Origin: Planctomycetota bacterium
GTDB taxonomy: Bacteria > Planctomycetota > Planctomycetia > JALXBF01
Reading direction: 5' to 3'
Assembly (NCBI GenBank): GCA_026981825.1
Contig: JALSID010000442.1
Span: forward strand, 1-36,834
DNA: 36,834 bases
Below are positions 1 through 8,148 of the stretch, piece after piece. Position 1 is the stretch's first letter, and each line of letters opens with the position of its first letter. A program made the translations under genes and the position numbers. The notes under the pieces were generated by a model that was not told the DNA's origin, did no database searches, and worked only from the letters and a program-made list of their open reading frames with translations.

Positions 1-45
1 GGTGCGACATTCGAGCCATGATCTCAGCTCCACCCGGTACGCTAC

Positions 46-60
46 TGAGACTCAGTATCA
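46..60. promoter_or_regulatory. Fur/DtxR-like 15-bp inverted repeat
   Basis: TGAGACTCAGTATCA is an inverted repeat in which six of the seven arm positions pair around a central base. Its shape resembles operators of iron or manganese regulators of the Fur and DtxR type. It lies about 400 bases before the first gene in the window, so it may serve a gene to the left that is not included. The assignment rests on pattern only. Confidence 0.25.
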
Positions 61-457
61 GTAAGCTCAGTTGATTCTAGCCTCCTGTGCGAGCCCGATC
101 AAGCAGCGCACCTTCGAGCTCCACTCGCTTTGTTGCCCCCACCGATTGCGTGCACCGCAGACTCAGGTCGACCTGGCCCAGGCCGCGACGATCCACCTGC
201 ACGCGATGCGGGCACCTGGTTGGGCCGGTCAAAGGGGCCCGTTGGCCGTCTGCAGAGCCGACACCGTTGCGCCTCTGGCCGTTGGTTCCAGCCGGCCGCC
301 GGATGGCCCCTGAACCGGCCCTCCGGGCGCCTTAGCACCACCGCCGATCTGCCCCGCTTGCCAGACCGCAGACGAACGGCGAAGATTGAGGCGGGTTCGG
401 GAAGACCTGCTCACGCACGTCTGCTGAATGGCGGGTGTTAAGCAAGCGGAGGTCACC
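61..457. other. Spacer without a recognised gene
   Basis: Only short overlapping open frames of low-complexity, Arg/Pro-rich composition occur here, with no family resemblance. No RNA gene or clear promoter hexamers are seen. The only landmark is the GGAGG at 448-452 that serves the next gene. Confidence 0.5.
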
Positions 458-1408
458 ATGGCAGAAGGGGCCGTTTACACAGTCACACTGCGTAGTTCCG
501 AGTATTGCGGCCGAAGAACGCCCGCCGGTGCCCTAGGCGAATTCCTACAACAATTGACGCTTGCGGTTGCGCAGTCGGTCAGGATGTGCTTCATCGGCAG
601 CAGCGATCTCCGTGGCCGGTGGCCACACTGGCTGACGGCCGCATCCGACCTCCGCTTGGTCGCCTACACCGGAGAAGATGAGACCACGCTTCGTCTCGAG
701 GCTCCTTGGCTCGGCGACGCAGCACCGGTGTTCTACCGGCAGCGTGAGTTTTGGCCGAGCAGACCAGACGAGCGAGATACCGGGCTCGATTTACTGGCGG
801 ACGTGATTTCGGAAGTGGCGGCGAACAACGCCGATAGCGAGAAGTTCGACGCGGGCCTGCTCCGGCGGTTGTCCACATTCCGCGGTTTGGTGCAAAAGTT
901 CTTCCCAGAGATTGTCATTACAGGCCGGCGTTATCCGGCGGAAAGACCGTGCATCTTGAGCGAGTCCGTGGTCACAACGGCCGACGAGCTCCGGGCACAT
1001 ACGCCCCCCCCGCGCCGGGTGCGTGTTGTCGGCACCCTTGACATGATCCGGGCGAGCACTCGGGCGTTCGCTATTAAACTCGAGTCTGGCCAGGAGATTC
1101 AGGGGGTATTTGTGGGGCACGATATCGAAGGGTTAAGGAGGATGTGGGGCGAACGCGTGTTGGTAGTGGGCAAGGCGATCTACCGGCCTTCGGGGCAGCT
1201 GCTACGGATCGACGCCGATCGTGTAGCGGCCGCTTCTGGGCGAGATCGGCTCTTCTCGACCATCCCGCAACCGATCAGACGGAAATTCGATCTCGCCCAA
1301 GCCGTCCGAAAGCAGGTGCACAAGCGGGGTGTCGCTGCCATCTTTGGCAGGTGGCCCGGCGACGAGTCAGAAGAGGAAGTTTGGCGCGCCCTAGAGGAAC
1401 TGAGTTGA
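458..1408 (+). CDS. Large antitoxin-like protein preceding a PIN toxin
   Basis: This is a 316-residue protein that I cannot assign to a named family. The start at 458 is chosen over an ATG at 428 because GGAGG at 448-452 sits five bases before it. The first ~185 residues are mixed alpha/beta and unrecognised. Residues ~190-260 look beta-rich (VRVVGTLDM...FAIKLESGQEI...ERVLVVGKAIY), possibly OB-like. The last ~20 residues carry WPGDESEEE and WRALEEL, a tail that I recall from antitoxins encoded next to VapC/PIN toxins, where the pattern is WPGDE followed by LEEL. The TGA stop overlaps the ATG of the PIN gene (TGATG), so the two are translationally coupled. At 316 residues it is several times longer than a usual VapB, so the N-terminal part probably has its own function. 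The antitoxin role is inferred from context and tail. Confidence 0.7.
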   Translation: MAEGAVYTVTLRSSEYCGRRTPAGALGEFLQQLTLAVAQSVRMCFIGSSDLRGRWPHWLTAASDLRLVAYTGEDETTLRLEAPWLGDAAPVFYRQREFWPSRPDERDTGLDLLADVISEVAANNADSEKFDAGLLRRLSTFRGLVQKFFPEIVITGRRYPAERPCILSESVVTTADELRAHTPPPRRVRVVGTLDMIRASTRAFAIKLESGQEIQGVFVGHDIEGLRRMWGERVLVVGKAIYRPSGQLLRIDADRVAAASGRDRLFSTIPQPIRRKFDLAQAVRKQVHKRGVAAIFGRWPGDESEEEVWRALEELS

Positions 1409-1824
1409 TGCAACTCCTCGAGGGTTACCTTCTGGACACCAATGTCCTAGTAGCACTGATACGCGGGGGCGCACTGGGCAGATGGATTGATCGACAGTAC
1501 GGATTGTGGAGCAAGCTGCCCCTGTGCGCGATTTCGGTAGTTGCGGTTGGCGAGATGTATTCCTTGGCCCAGAAATTCAGGTGGGGGAAGAAGAAGTTGC
1601 GGCAACTCCATTCGTTGCTCGAACAGCTTGTCTGGATCGACATCGGTGTCGAGGAGATCCTATAAGCATACGCCGAGCTCGACTCGGCGAGCGAAACGGC
1701 GGGCAGAGCGATCGGACAGAATGATCTCTGGATTGCGGCTACGTCGAAGGTGACCGGACTCACGCTCCTGACAACCGATCGAGATTTCGATCATCTGCAT
1801 GCGAGGTACCTGACCCGTATTTGA
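1408..1824 (+). pseudogene. VapC-like PIN-domain toxin broken by an in-frame TAA
   Basis: PIN-domain ribonucleases (VapC family) cut RNA using four acidic residues. Reading from ATG 1408 gives LLDTN (Asp10), VGEM (Glu49), then a TAA at 1663-1665 (codon 86), then, in the same frame, QNDLWIAA (Asp106) and LLTTDRDF (Asp124), ending in TGA at 1822-1824. All four acidic positions and the full 138-codon length are therefore present, and a single stop codon splits the domain in half. No frameshift is needed. The first half alone would be 85 residues and would lack two catalytic acids. It follows the antitoxin-like gene with a one-base overlap. Inactivation by point mutation is the simplest reading. 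A sequencing error is also possible. Confidence 0.8.
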
Positions 1825-2100
1825 ATTGACCCCGCCCTGGGCCAGCGTTCGCCGTGAGTTCTCTCCCGCAGACGTCTCCGTGTCGGACGGGGGCAACTGT
1901 GGCACCGCTGGGTCTTACTTGCGTGGCTGGCCACTGCGACCGCCCATAGTCATAGCGACGTCACGCTGATGCCCTCCCTGGGTCTCGGCTGAGCCCGATG
2001 GTGCGCTCCGGAGGGGGCTTCCTTCGAATCGAGCACGACCTCGGCGCCGGGCTTTGCAGTGGGGGGCACTTGCATAGACTCGCGGTCCAGGGGGCGCCAG

Positions 2101-3216
2101 TTAGCACCGGTTCTCGCTCATCGCCGGTTGTTGTTGCGTGGCGCAGTGGACGGCGCCGAGGCCCCAGATCATGTCGCGAGCGGGGAAGGGAACGATGTCG
2201 CGGTTGGGGAGAAGGTCGCGCAAGAGCCCGACTGCGTGGTCATCGGTCGCCTCGCCGTACACCGGCACGATGAGCGCGCCGTTCACGAAGTAAAAGTTCA
2301 GGTAGCTCATCGGCAGCGGCTGGCCGCGAAAAACTCTCCTTGGGGGCAGCCGCATCGGGATTGCCGCATCGATCAGCCCCGGTGCCCGCAGCTTCTCTTC
2401 GATCTGAACACGAAGTCGCGCAAGCGAACGCCAGTTCGGATCGGACCAGTCCTCCACTGAAGCGAACAGAACCGTACGCTCGTCGATAAACCGCACGAGC
2501 TGATCAAGGTGTCCGTCCGTGTCGTCACCGTCAAGTTCCCCCTCCAACCAAACGACCTGCGCGGCGCCAAGAAAGCGTCTCAACGCCGCTTCCAGCGCCG
2601 GTCGCGCCTGGGCGCCGTTACGGTTGGGATTGAGCAAACACGTGGCTGATGCCAGGAGCAAGCCGGCCCCGTTGGTCTCGATTGCCCCACCCTCGAGGAC
2701 GAAGGGCAGCGAAACGGATGGGAGCGACAGAAGGCGGGCCACGCGCCCAGGCACGAGATCGTCCAGATCCCACGGGGGATATTTGCCACCCCACGCGTTG
2801 AATCTCCAATCCAGGACGGTGGGAGTAGCCGCCCCGGCCGTCGGGAAGACAAACAGGGGGCCGTGATCGCGAATCCACGGCTCGTAGGCCGGAACGAGGT
2901 GGATCTGGCATCGAGCCGCGGTCAGAAGGCCCCGGCGACGCAGTTCCCGCGCCACAAACTGGTAGTAGCCCATGTGAAAGACGTTAATGTGGACCGGCTC
3001 GTAACGGCTGATCACCTCCGCAAGGGAGAGCCAGATCCGTTGGGCTTCCTCCTCCAGGCCGGGGTAACTGATCCCCTCCCTGCGAGGCCACGCGATCCAC
3101 GTAGCCGCGTGCTGTTCCCATTCGGCAGGCATCACGTACTGGCCTCCGGCCGCGTCGTGCGAACGGGGGGACGCCGTGGGCGGATCCTGGCTCGCATCGG
3201 GGCGGTGGCTTCTCAT
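2101..3216 (-). CDS. aguA: Agmatine deiminase family protein
   Basis: Agmatine deiminases hydrolyse agmatine to N-carbamoylputrescine and ammonia in the arginine-to-polyamine route. The 371-residue length fits the family. Visible signatures are MPAEWEQHAATWIAWP near the start, EPWIRDHGP (Asp near the guanidinium site), EGGAIETNG, DGDDTDGHLD with the catalytic His and Asp, and GAVHCATQQQP with the nucleophilic Cys at about residue 358. Substrate choice between agmatine and peptidyl-arginine cannot be fixed from sequence. The start at 3216 is preferred because the family has residues ahead of MPAEW. A later ATG at 3132 has a GGAGG ten bases upstream and is a real alternative. The gene stands alone, with no neighbouring carbamoylputrescine amidase. 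Confidence 0.9.
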   Translation of the reverse strand: MRSHRPDASQDPPTASPRSHDAAGGQYVMPAEWEQHAATWIAWPRREGISYPGLEEEAQRIWLSLAEVISRYEPVHINVFHMGYYQFVARELRRRGLLTAARCQIHLVPAYEPWIRDHGPLFVFPTAGAATPTVLDWRFNAWGGKYPPWDLDDLVPGRVARLLSLPSVSLPFVLEGGAIETNGAGLLLASATCLLNPNRNGAQARPALEAALRRFLGAAQVVWLEGELDGDDTDGHLDQLVRFIDERTVLFASVEDWSDPNWRSLARLRVQIEEKLRAPGLIDAAIPMRLPPRRVFRGQPLPMSYLNFYFVNGALIVPVYGEATDDHAVGLLRDLLPNRDIVPFPARDMIWGLGAVHCATQQQPAMSENRC

Positions 3217-4181
3217 CGCCGATGGTCAATCCCGTTGTTCCGGCTGTGCTTTCTGGAGCACACGCGATGCTTTGGCAGTTGCCTCGCCGCTTGGGCTCCT
3301 CGTTCCGTTACGATCTATTCCGTCGCTTCCCACAAAAAAGCGGCGTCCGGCTGAGGAAGGCGTACACCGCTGCGCGATGATCCATCTGGGGGTGGATGGC
3401 CCAGACGGAAAGCATTATTAGCCCGGACCGTCTCACAACGCTAGTGCGCACGGGTGGTTGCGAACTTCCGGTTCAAGCGGCGGCAAGCTGTGCCATGGCA
3501 CACGGTTCTTGTGGACGGTTTCGGCAGTGGTTGGATGCGGAGGGTGATGGCCGGGGCGCGTGTGGGCGATCTACTTTCGTTCTGAGCTGACGGCGAATCG
3601 GAGGAGGCCGTCATGATCATGTCCCCTCGCCGACCTATGCGGCTGGGCTAGCCGACTCTGCGGTGGCCGCCGAGCTGTCCAAACGGCTCGACGCGTCGCT
3701 AAGGGGGCCGGTGTGGCCCGTTGGGAACGTGCCCGGGGGTGCTCCAGACGTACGGCGAGAATGGGGATTGCCGCTATGCCGGGAAAGGAGTCGGACGCGT
3801 CCTCTTCTTGCTCCGCCGCCATAGCCGCAGGACACGGATTGGCCCCCCTGAACGCGGACAATTAGTCTCGTGAGTCCCTTAGGACCGTCTGTGGTCCGGG
3901 TTGACCGCGTTGTGGCGAACAAACGGTGCGGGGGGCGGTGCACGTCAGGGGCGGTTAGCCAGCTCAAACAACAGGCGAGCCCAAAGAGCGACGGCCTTGC
4001 GCGACAGATGCAGGCGATCCGCACGGAGTTCGTTGGCCGCCTGGGGGATGCGTTGGAGCGGCGTCCATCGCTGGGGTGAGATGTGCGAAACGGTACAGCA
4101 ACGCGCGATCAAGACGCTCGCAGAAGCGGGGCCAGGTAATGTCCGCAAGGGCCGGTATGGGTTCGCACCGAAGTCGGGCAG
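3217..4181. other. Long spacer without a recognised gene
   Basis: This stretch of about 960 bases lies between the deiminase gene and the tRNA. Open frames on both strands are short, overlap one another and give Arg/Ala/Pro-rich translations without any family signature. No tRNA, RNase P, tmRNA or SRP-like core sequence was recognised. Confidence 0.5.
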
Positions 4182-4255
4182 CGTCCCCGGCAGGACTCGA
4201 ACCTGCAACCTTTGGCTCCGGAGGCCAACGCTCTGTCCAGTTGAGCTACGGGGAC
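4182..4255 (-). tRNA. tRNA-Arg (anticodon CCG)
   Basis: The reverse strand folds as a complete 74-nt cloverleaf. The acceptor stem is GTCCCCG/CGGGGAC, the D arm GCTC-AACTGGAC-AGAGC, the anticodon stem TTGGC/GCCAA with loop CTCCGGA and anticodon CCG, and the T arm GCAGG-TTCGAGT-CCTGC. The discriminator base is G and the 3' CCA is not encoded. It reads CGG arginine codons, which are common in this GC-rich sequence. It is an isolated tRNA gene with no second tRNA nearby. Confidence 0.97.
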
Positions 4256-4264
4256 GGACAATCC

Positions 4265-4270
4265 ATTATA
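4265..4270 (-). promoter_or_regulatory. -10 box of the tRNA-Arg promoter
   Basis: The reverse strand reads TATAAT, a perfect sigma-70 -10 hexamer, nine bases before the first base of the tRNA. A TTGACC lies at 4282-4287 but the spacing is only 11 bases, so it is probably not the partner -35 box. Confidence 0.5.
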
Positions 4271-4457
4271 TTGCTGCGCTCGGTCAAATCGGACCGGGTA
4301 GCGTGTCACGTGTTCCGGCTCGGTTCGGACGCTGTCTTGCAGCCCGTTTCTGGGCGTCGGTAGGTGCGGCTTTATCGTGCCATCCGTGTCTTGCCCGAGC
4401 CGAGCCGCGTTGTACAGAGGGCGCGGCAGCAGGAACGCTGGATGGCACGCGATCTTG

Positions 4458-4485
4458 TTGCATGCAGAGGCGGACCATGTACAAT
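4458..4485 (+). promoter_or_regulatory. Candidate sigma-70 promoter for the HTH membrane protein
   Basis: TTGCAT (4458-4463) and TACAAT (4480-4485) are separated by 16 bases. The pair would start transcription about 180 bases before the ATG at 4673. It is matched by eye and the leader would be long. Confidence 0.4.
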
Positions 4486-4672
4486 GGAATAGACGGAACG
4501 CTCCCGGCGGTCACGTGTTCAGTCACTCACGCCGTTTGCCCAATTCATGGAAGGGTCTGATTCCACGCTTGTGTAGGGTGGGCGCGAGTTAGCGTTCACC
4601 TGATGGGACGTAGGGAAGTCGGGTTGGTTCGGGCGCAAGTACGTAGTTGAAGCCTGGGAGAGAGTTACCGCT

Positions 4673-6106
4673 ATGGCCCAACGTTACCTGGATATGGCGG
4701 AAGCGGCCGACCGCTTGGGCATTTCAGTGGACGAGCTGAAGCGGACCATTCAGCGGGGGGAGATCCGCGCATTTGCGGATAAGGGGACGTTCAAGTTGCG
4801 GGAACAGGATGTCGAGGAGTTCGCTCGGCAACGCAGTCTGGGCAGCGGTGCCGAAGTCGATCTTGGTAGCGGCGCGGAACTCAGTCTCGGGGCAACGAGC
4901 GAACCGCTTACTCAGAGTTCACAGAGCGACGAGATCCAAATCGGCGAGCACCTATTGCCGGACGACCCAAGCGCTTCGGGGGCTCGAGTTGTTAGCTTTG
5001 CCGACAGCAGCGTCGGCCCCAGCGACAGCGATGTGCGGCTGGTGGCAGAGGAGGGAACCGCGCCGAGTGACAGCGATGTGAAGCTTGCGCCGCAGGAGGG
5101 CCAAAAGAGCGACAGTGACGTCAAGCTGGTGGAGTCCGCCAAGGCAAGTGACAGTGATGTCCGGCTTGCTGAACCCGCCGGTGTGGCCGATAGCGCGGCA
5201 CGCCTGGAGGAACCGGCTCCTGAACCCCCCGACTCTGCGTCGGAGGGAACAGAGGCCGAGGCGGTGATGGTTTCGGAGCCGGATAGCGACTTTGATCTGT
5301 CGCCGGGCGGTGAAGCCGATACGGATTTCGAGATCAGCCTGGAGCCCTCTTCCACCGGTGAAGAGGATCTCATCGACCTGGAAGCGGAAGCGTCCGCGGG
5401 GGAAAAGGAGGATGTAGTGGATGTGACAGCAGCCTCCCCAAGTGAAAGTGGGGTGGCGTTGAACGCTCCTGCCGACAGCGGAATCTCGCTCGAGGAGCCT
5501 CCCAGCGTGGTGTCCGAGAAAACCGACGCCGGCGTGGGGGACATCGATTCTCTGGTCGGTAGCGACTTCGGCGAGGATGTTCAGAAAGGTTCTTCAGACG
5601 ACATCTCCCTGGTGCCTGGCGAGCCGGTCTCGCCGAGTAGTCTGGGCTCGGACTTCGATATCGACCTCTCCGACGAAACCCAGCAGTTGCCGTTGCTCGA
5701 AGACGACAGTCAGATCATCGACCTGGAGGACGAAGCGCCCGTTGACGAGAGCGCTGCCACCGCAATGGCGATGCCGGCGGTCGAGGAGGAAGAGGGGGAA
5801 CCGGGCGCGGCTGAACCGGCCGTGGGAGCGTTTCCTGGCGTAGGCGTTCCTGAGTCGTCGGAGGCTGCGGTGGCAGGTATGCCCGAGGCTGGCCTGGCTA
5901 CCGAAGCGGCACCAGTGGTCGTGCCCCGTGTCGCAGGAGAAGCTCCGTGGCCCGCCTGGGCGGTAATCACCATGGCGATTACTGCTGTCTTCATGGCTTT
6001 CGCCGGTCTTTTGATGGCGGACCTTGTGCGCACCATGTGGGGCTGGCACACCGAGTCGCTCTACTCGAGCCCGTTGTTGGAGTGGCTGCAGGGACTTATG
6101 TTCTGA
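4673..6106 (+). CDS. Excisionase-type HTH protein with acidic repeats and a C-terminal membrane anchor
   Basis: This 477-residue protein has three parts. Residues 1-~55 form a MerR/excisionase-like winged helix (YLDMAEAADRLGISVDELKR...GEIRAFADKGTFKLREQDVEEFA), of the type that binds DNA or acts as a protein adaptor. Residues ~56-420 are strongly acidic, low in complexity and probably disordered, with four SDSDV(R/K)L copies at ~117-165 and later D/E-rich blocks. Residues ~429-451 are a hydrophobic membrane segment (VITMAITAVFMAFAGLLMAD) followed by a short tail. The DNA-binding-like domain is thus tethered to the membrane by a long acidic linker. This architecture is common among planctomycete hypothetical proteins, but I know of no demonstrated function. 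A GGGAGAGAG purine run precedes the start. The gene is monocistronic. Confidence 0.8.
   Translation: MAQRYLDMAEAADRLGISVDELKRTIQRGEIRAFADKGTFKLREQDVEEFARQRSLGSGAEVDLGSGAELSLGATSEPLTQSSQSDEIQIGEHLLPDDPSASGARVVSFADSSVGPSDSDVRLVAEEGTAPSDSDVKLAPQEGQKSDSDVKLVESAKASDSDVRLAEPAGVADSAARLEEPAPEPPDSASEGTEAEAVMVSEPDSDFDLSPGGEADTDFEISLEPSSTGEEDLIDLEAEASAGEKEDVVDVTAASPSESGVALNAPADSGISLEEPPSVVSEKTDAGVGDIDSLVGSDFGEDVQKGSSDDISLVPGEPVSPSSLGSDFDIDLSDETQQLPLLEDDSQIIDLEDEAPVDESAATAMAMPAVEEEEGEPGAAEPAVGAFPGVGVPESSEAAVAGMPEAGLATEAAPVVVPRVAGEAPWPAWAVITMAITAVFMAFAGLLMADLVRTMWGWHTESLYSSPLLEWLQGLMF
5018..5168 (+). repeat. Four SDSDV(R/K)L repeats inside the acidic linker
   Basis: The coding sequence repeats a seven-residue unit SDSDVRL or SDSDVKL four times, at protein residues ~117-165, with short variable linkers between. 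The DNA shows recurrent GACAGCGATGT or GACAGTGATGT cores. The repeat could change copy number by slippage or recombination. Confidence 0.8.
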
Positions 6107-6151
6107 ACGGTTCGCTACCGCCCGTCCCTCGATGCCAATTCGGCAGGAAGG

Positions 6152-6169
6152 GCCCCCGGCCACGGGGGC
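6152..6169 (+). terminator. GC hairpin after the HTH membrane protein
   Basis: GCCCCCG, a GCCA loop and CGGGGGC form a perfect 7-bp stem 46 bases after the stop codon. There is no T-run after it, so it may end transcription weakly or simply stabilise the 3' end. Confidence 0.35.
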
Positions 6170-7029
6170 GGGGAGTTCTTGCTGGCCGTGGGGGGCGTAA
6201 CGGGCTGTTCGACTGCCGGGCGGGTTCTTTTCCCTGCGATCTGTAGCCCGTCGCCGATGTTTGTGTGCGTGCGGTCGTGACCATGTCCGTGCCGATCCTG
6301 CGTCAGGAATGAGCCCCCGTCTGCTGGCTGCCGCTGCGCGTCGCGATGCCCCAGGGGCTTGCGTGTCTGGGGCTTTTGTGGGGGGCCCGGAGCGCACCGG
6401 TTCAACGCGCTCGTCCTTTCGGACGGGTTCCGGCCACCGTGTTCTCGGCAAGCTCCGCGGGGGTTCGCTCGCCATCGGGCTGTGACCGGTACTGGGCGGA
6501 TGCAGCCCAAGACTCGCGGGGGATGGCGGAGCGACCGGCCGGTGTGCACGGCCGATCCGGGCCATGGCGGCGGTCTGCAGGAGTTGCCACGGAGTATCGA
6601 GAAGCGTTGTTGGTTGAGCCAAAGGCGATTCCCTCTTTTGGGTTCCTCGGACGTACGTCGCCGCCGGTTCTACTGGGCTGCTTTTTGCCGGTTTGAAGGC
6701 CGTAGGCGCCTCGGACCTTAGTTGCTGGCAAGCGGTGGACTGCTCTGGTGCAGTTGTGAAGCTCTGTGGTTCTGGCGATTAGGGCGGTGGAACAGGCATC
6801 AGGCGTGGGGAGGGGGCGTTTACCGTGTCGTGATGTCCCGTTCGCGATAGCCAACGAACGGAATCCTGCGACTGGTCCAGGGCACGCTGAGATATCGCGA
6901 CCGCAGGCGGGTGCTGGTCCGTGGAGGGGCAAAAGACGTGTTCGGCGGCAATCGTGGGCGCGTCCGTATATACTCTAGAGAGCGAGGGCCGAGAATGGCC
7001 AGCAGCTTTGGAGCTGGCGGAGAGCCGGT
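6170..7029. other. Long spacer without a recognised gene
   Basis: About 860 bases lie here between two rightward genes. Open frames on both strands are short or overlapping and show no family signature. A TATACT at 6969-6974 could be the -10 box of the protease gene, but no convincing -35 box accompanies it. No known structured RNA was recognised. Confidence 0.45.
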
Positions 7030-8091
7030 ATGCGCCATCTTCTGGACTGGTCACTTTCCTTCGGACGCATTTCGGGGATTCCCCTACGGTTGCACGTCTT
7101 CTTCCTGGTCTATGTCGCGTTCCAGCTTTTGTACGGCCTTCTGGTTCCCCTACCGGATCGGAATGTGCTCAGCTCTGTGATTGGGGCTGCCTTTCTGGCC
7201 TTTCTCCTGTTCTCCTGCGTTTTGCTTCATGAGCTCGGTCACTGTGCCGCAGCCAATCGGGTGGGTGGCCAGGTGAGCGAGATTGTGCTTTGGCCGCTGG
7301 GGGGCTGGGCGGTAGCGGATATTCCCTTGCTTCCGAAGTACGAGGCTTTGGTGGCGATTGCTGGACCGGCGGTGAACTTGATGCTCGGGCTTATCAGCGC
7401 GTCACTGCTCCTTGCGTTTGGTTATTGGCCGCCGCTGCGCATCCTGGCCCCGGTTGAGGGCTTTTCCGGTCTTCCTGCCCACGGCGGCGTGGTTTACTGG
7501 CTGGGGGTATTCTTCGCGGTCAACCTGGTCCTCGTGTTCTTCAACTTGTTGCCCGGGTATCCGCTAGACGGAGGCAGGCTTCTGCACGCTTATTTCTGGT
7601 CGCAGGGGAGCTACAGCGAGGCGACGGGGCGCACCGTGCAGATCGCGCGCGTGACGGCTGCGGGCCTGATCCTCGTCGGGCTTTATCTGGGGCTGCGGGG
7701 TGACGCAGTGGCGCAGGCTGTGCTGCTACTGGTCGGCTTCCTGGTTTTTGCCGCCTCCGAGCAGGAACTCCATCGCATGGTCAGTGTGCAGGAGTTCGCT
7801 GCTTCGGAGCTTGCGTGGCATGGCCAGGAGCTGGTCACGCTCGACCTGGATGAGAATCACAATTCTGCTCGTCCTCGAGCCCGGCGCAAGTTCTGGTGGG
7901 AACGGTGGTGGGAACGCTGGCAGCGGGCGCGCCGGGAGCGGGCGCGACGTGTTCGAGAACAGGAGGACCGCGAAGTGGATCGTTTGCTCGAAAAAGTGCA
8001 AAAGTACGGCAAGGAAAGCCTTACATCCGCCGAGCTCCGCTTCTTAAAGCGTGTGAGTAAACGGTACCGGTCGCGTACCCAGCCTCAGTAA
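7030..8091 (+). CDS. Site-2 protease family (M50) membrane metalloprotease
   Basis: Site-2 proteases cut substrates within the membrane using one zinc ion. The 353-residue protein has several hydrophobic segments, HELGH at residues 67-71 (zinc-binding His67, His71 and catalytic Glu68), a second core segment GPAVNLMLG (~112), and YPLDGGRLLHA with Asp180 as the third zinc ligand. After the membrane part comes an Arg/Trp-rich stretch (~285-310) and a helical tail VDRLLEKVQKYGKESL...FLKRVSKRYR (~315-346). That tail resembles the motif at the C-terminus of many rhomboid proteases. No CBS or PDZ domain is present. The ATG has GGAGAG about six bases upstream. The substrate is unknown and no anti-sigma gene lies next to it. 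Confidence 0.9.
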   Translation: MRHLLDWSLSFGRISGIPLRLHVFFLVYVAFQLLYGLLVPLPDRNVLSSVIGAAFLAFLLFSCVLLHELGHCAAANRVGGQVSEIVLWPLGGWAVADIPLLPKYEALVAIAGPAVNLMLGLISASLLLAFGYWPPLRILAPVEGFSGLPAHGGVVYWLGVFFAVNLVLVFFNLLPGYPLDGGRLLHAYFWSQGSYSEATGRTVQIARVTAAGLILVGLYLGLRGDAVAQAVLLLVGFLVFAASEQELHRMVSVQEFAASELAWHGQELVTLDLDENHNSARPRARRKFWWERWWERWQRARRERARRVREQEDREVDRLLEKVQKYGKESLTSAELRFLKRVSKRYRSRTQPQ

Positions 8092-8148
8092 CGTTACGCC
8101 GGGCACGTTGCGGACGAGCGGCACCCATCGGCCGCCGTCTCGGTCTGG

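Larger units (their letters stand above)
4256..4672. other. Divergent promoter region
   Basis: This spacer separates the tRNA (leftward) from the HTH membrane protein (rightward). It carries the -10 box of the tRNA and a candidate rightward promoter at 4458-4485. No protein-coding signal was seen. Confidence 0.5.

Noticed and set aside
1663..1665. Reading the stop inside the PIN gene as recoding, by analogy with the selenoprotein.
   Set aside because: It is TAA, not TGA, and it does not fall on a Cys position. Simple gene decay explains it.
4265..4287. TTGACC with TATAAT as a full promoter pair for the tRNA.
   Set aside because: The spacing is 11 bases, too short for a sigma-70 promoter. 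Only the -10 box was kept.
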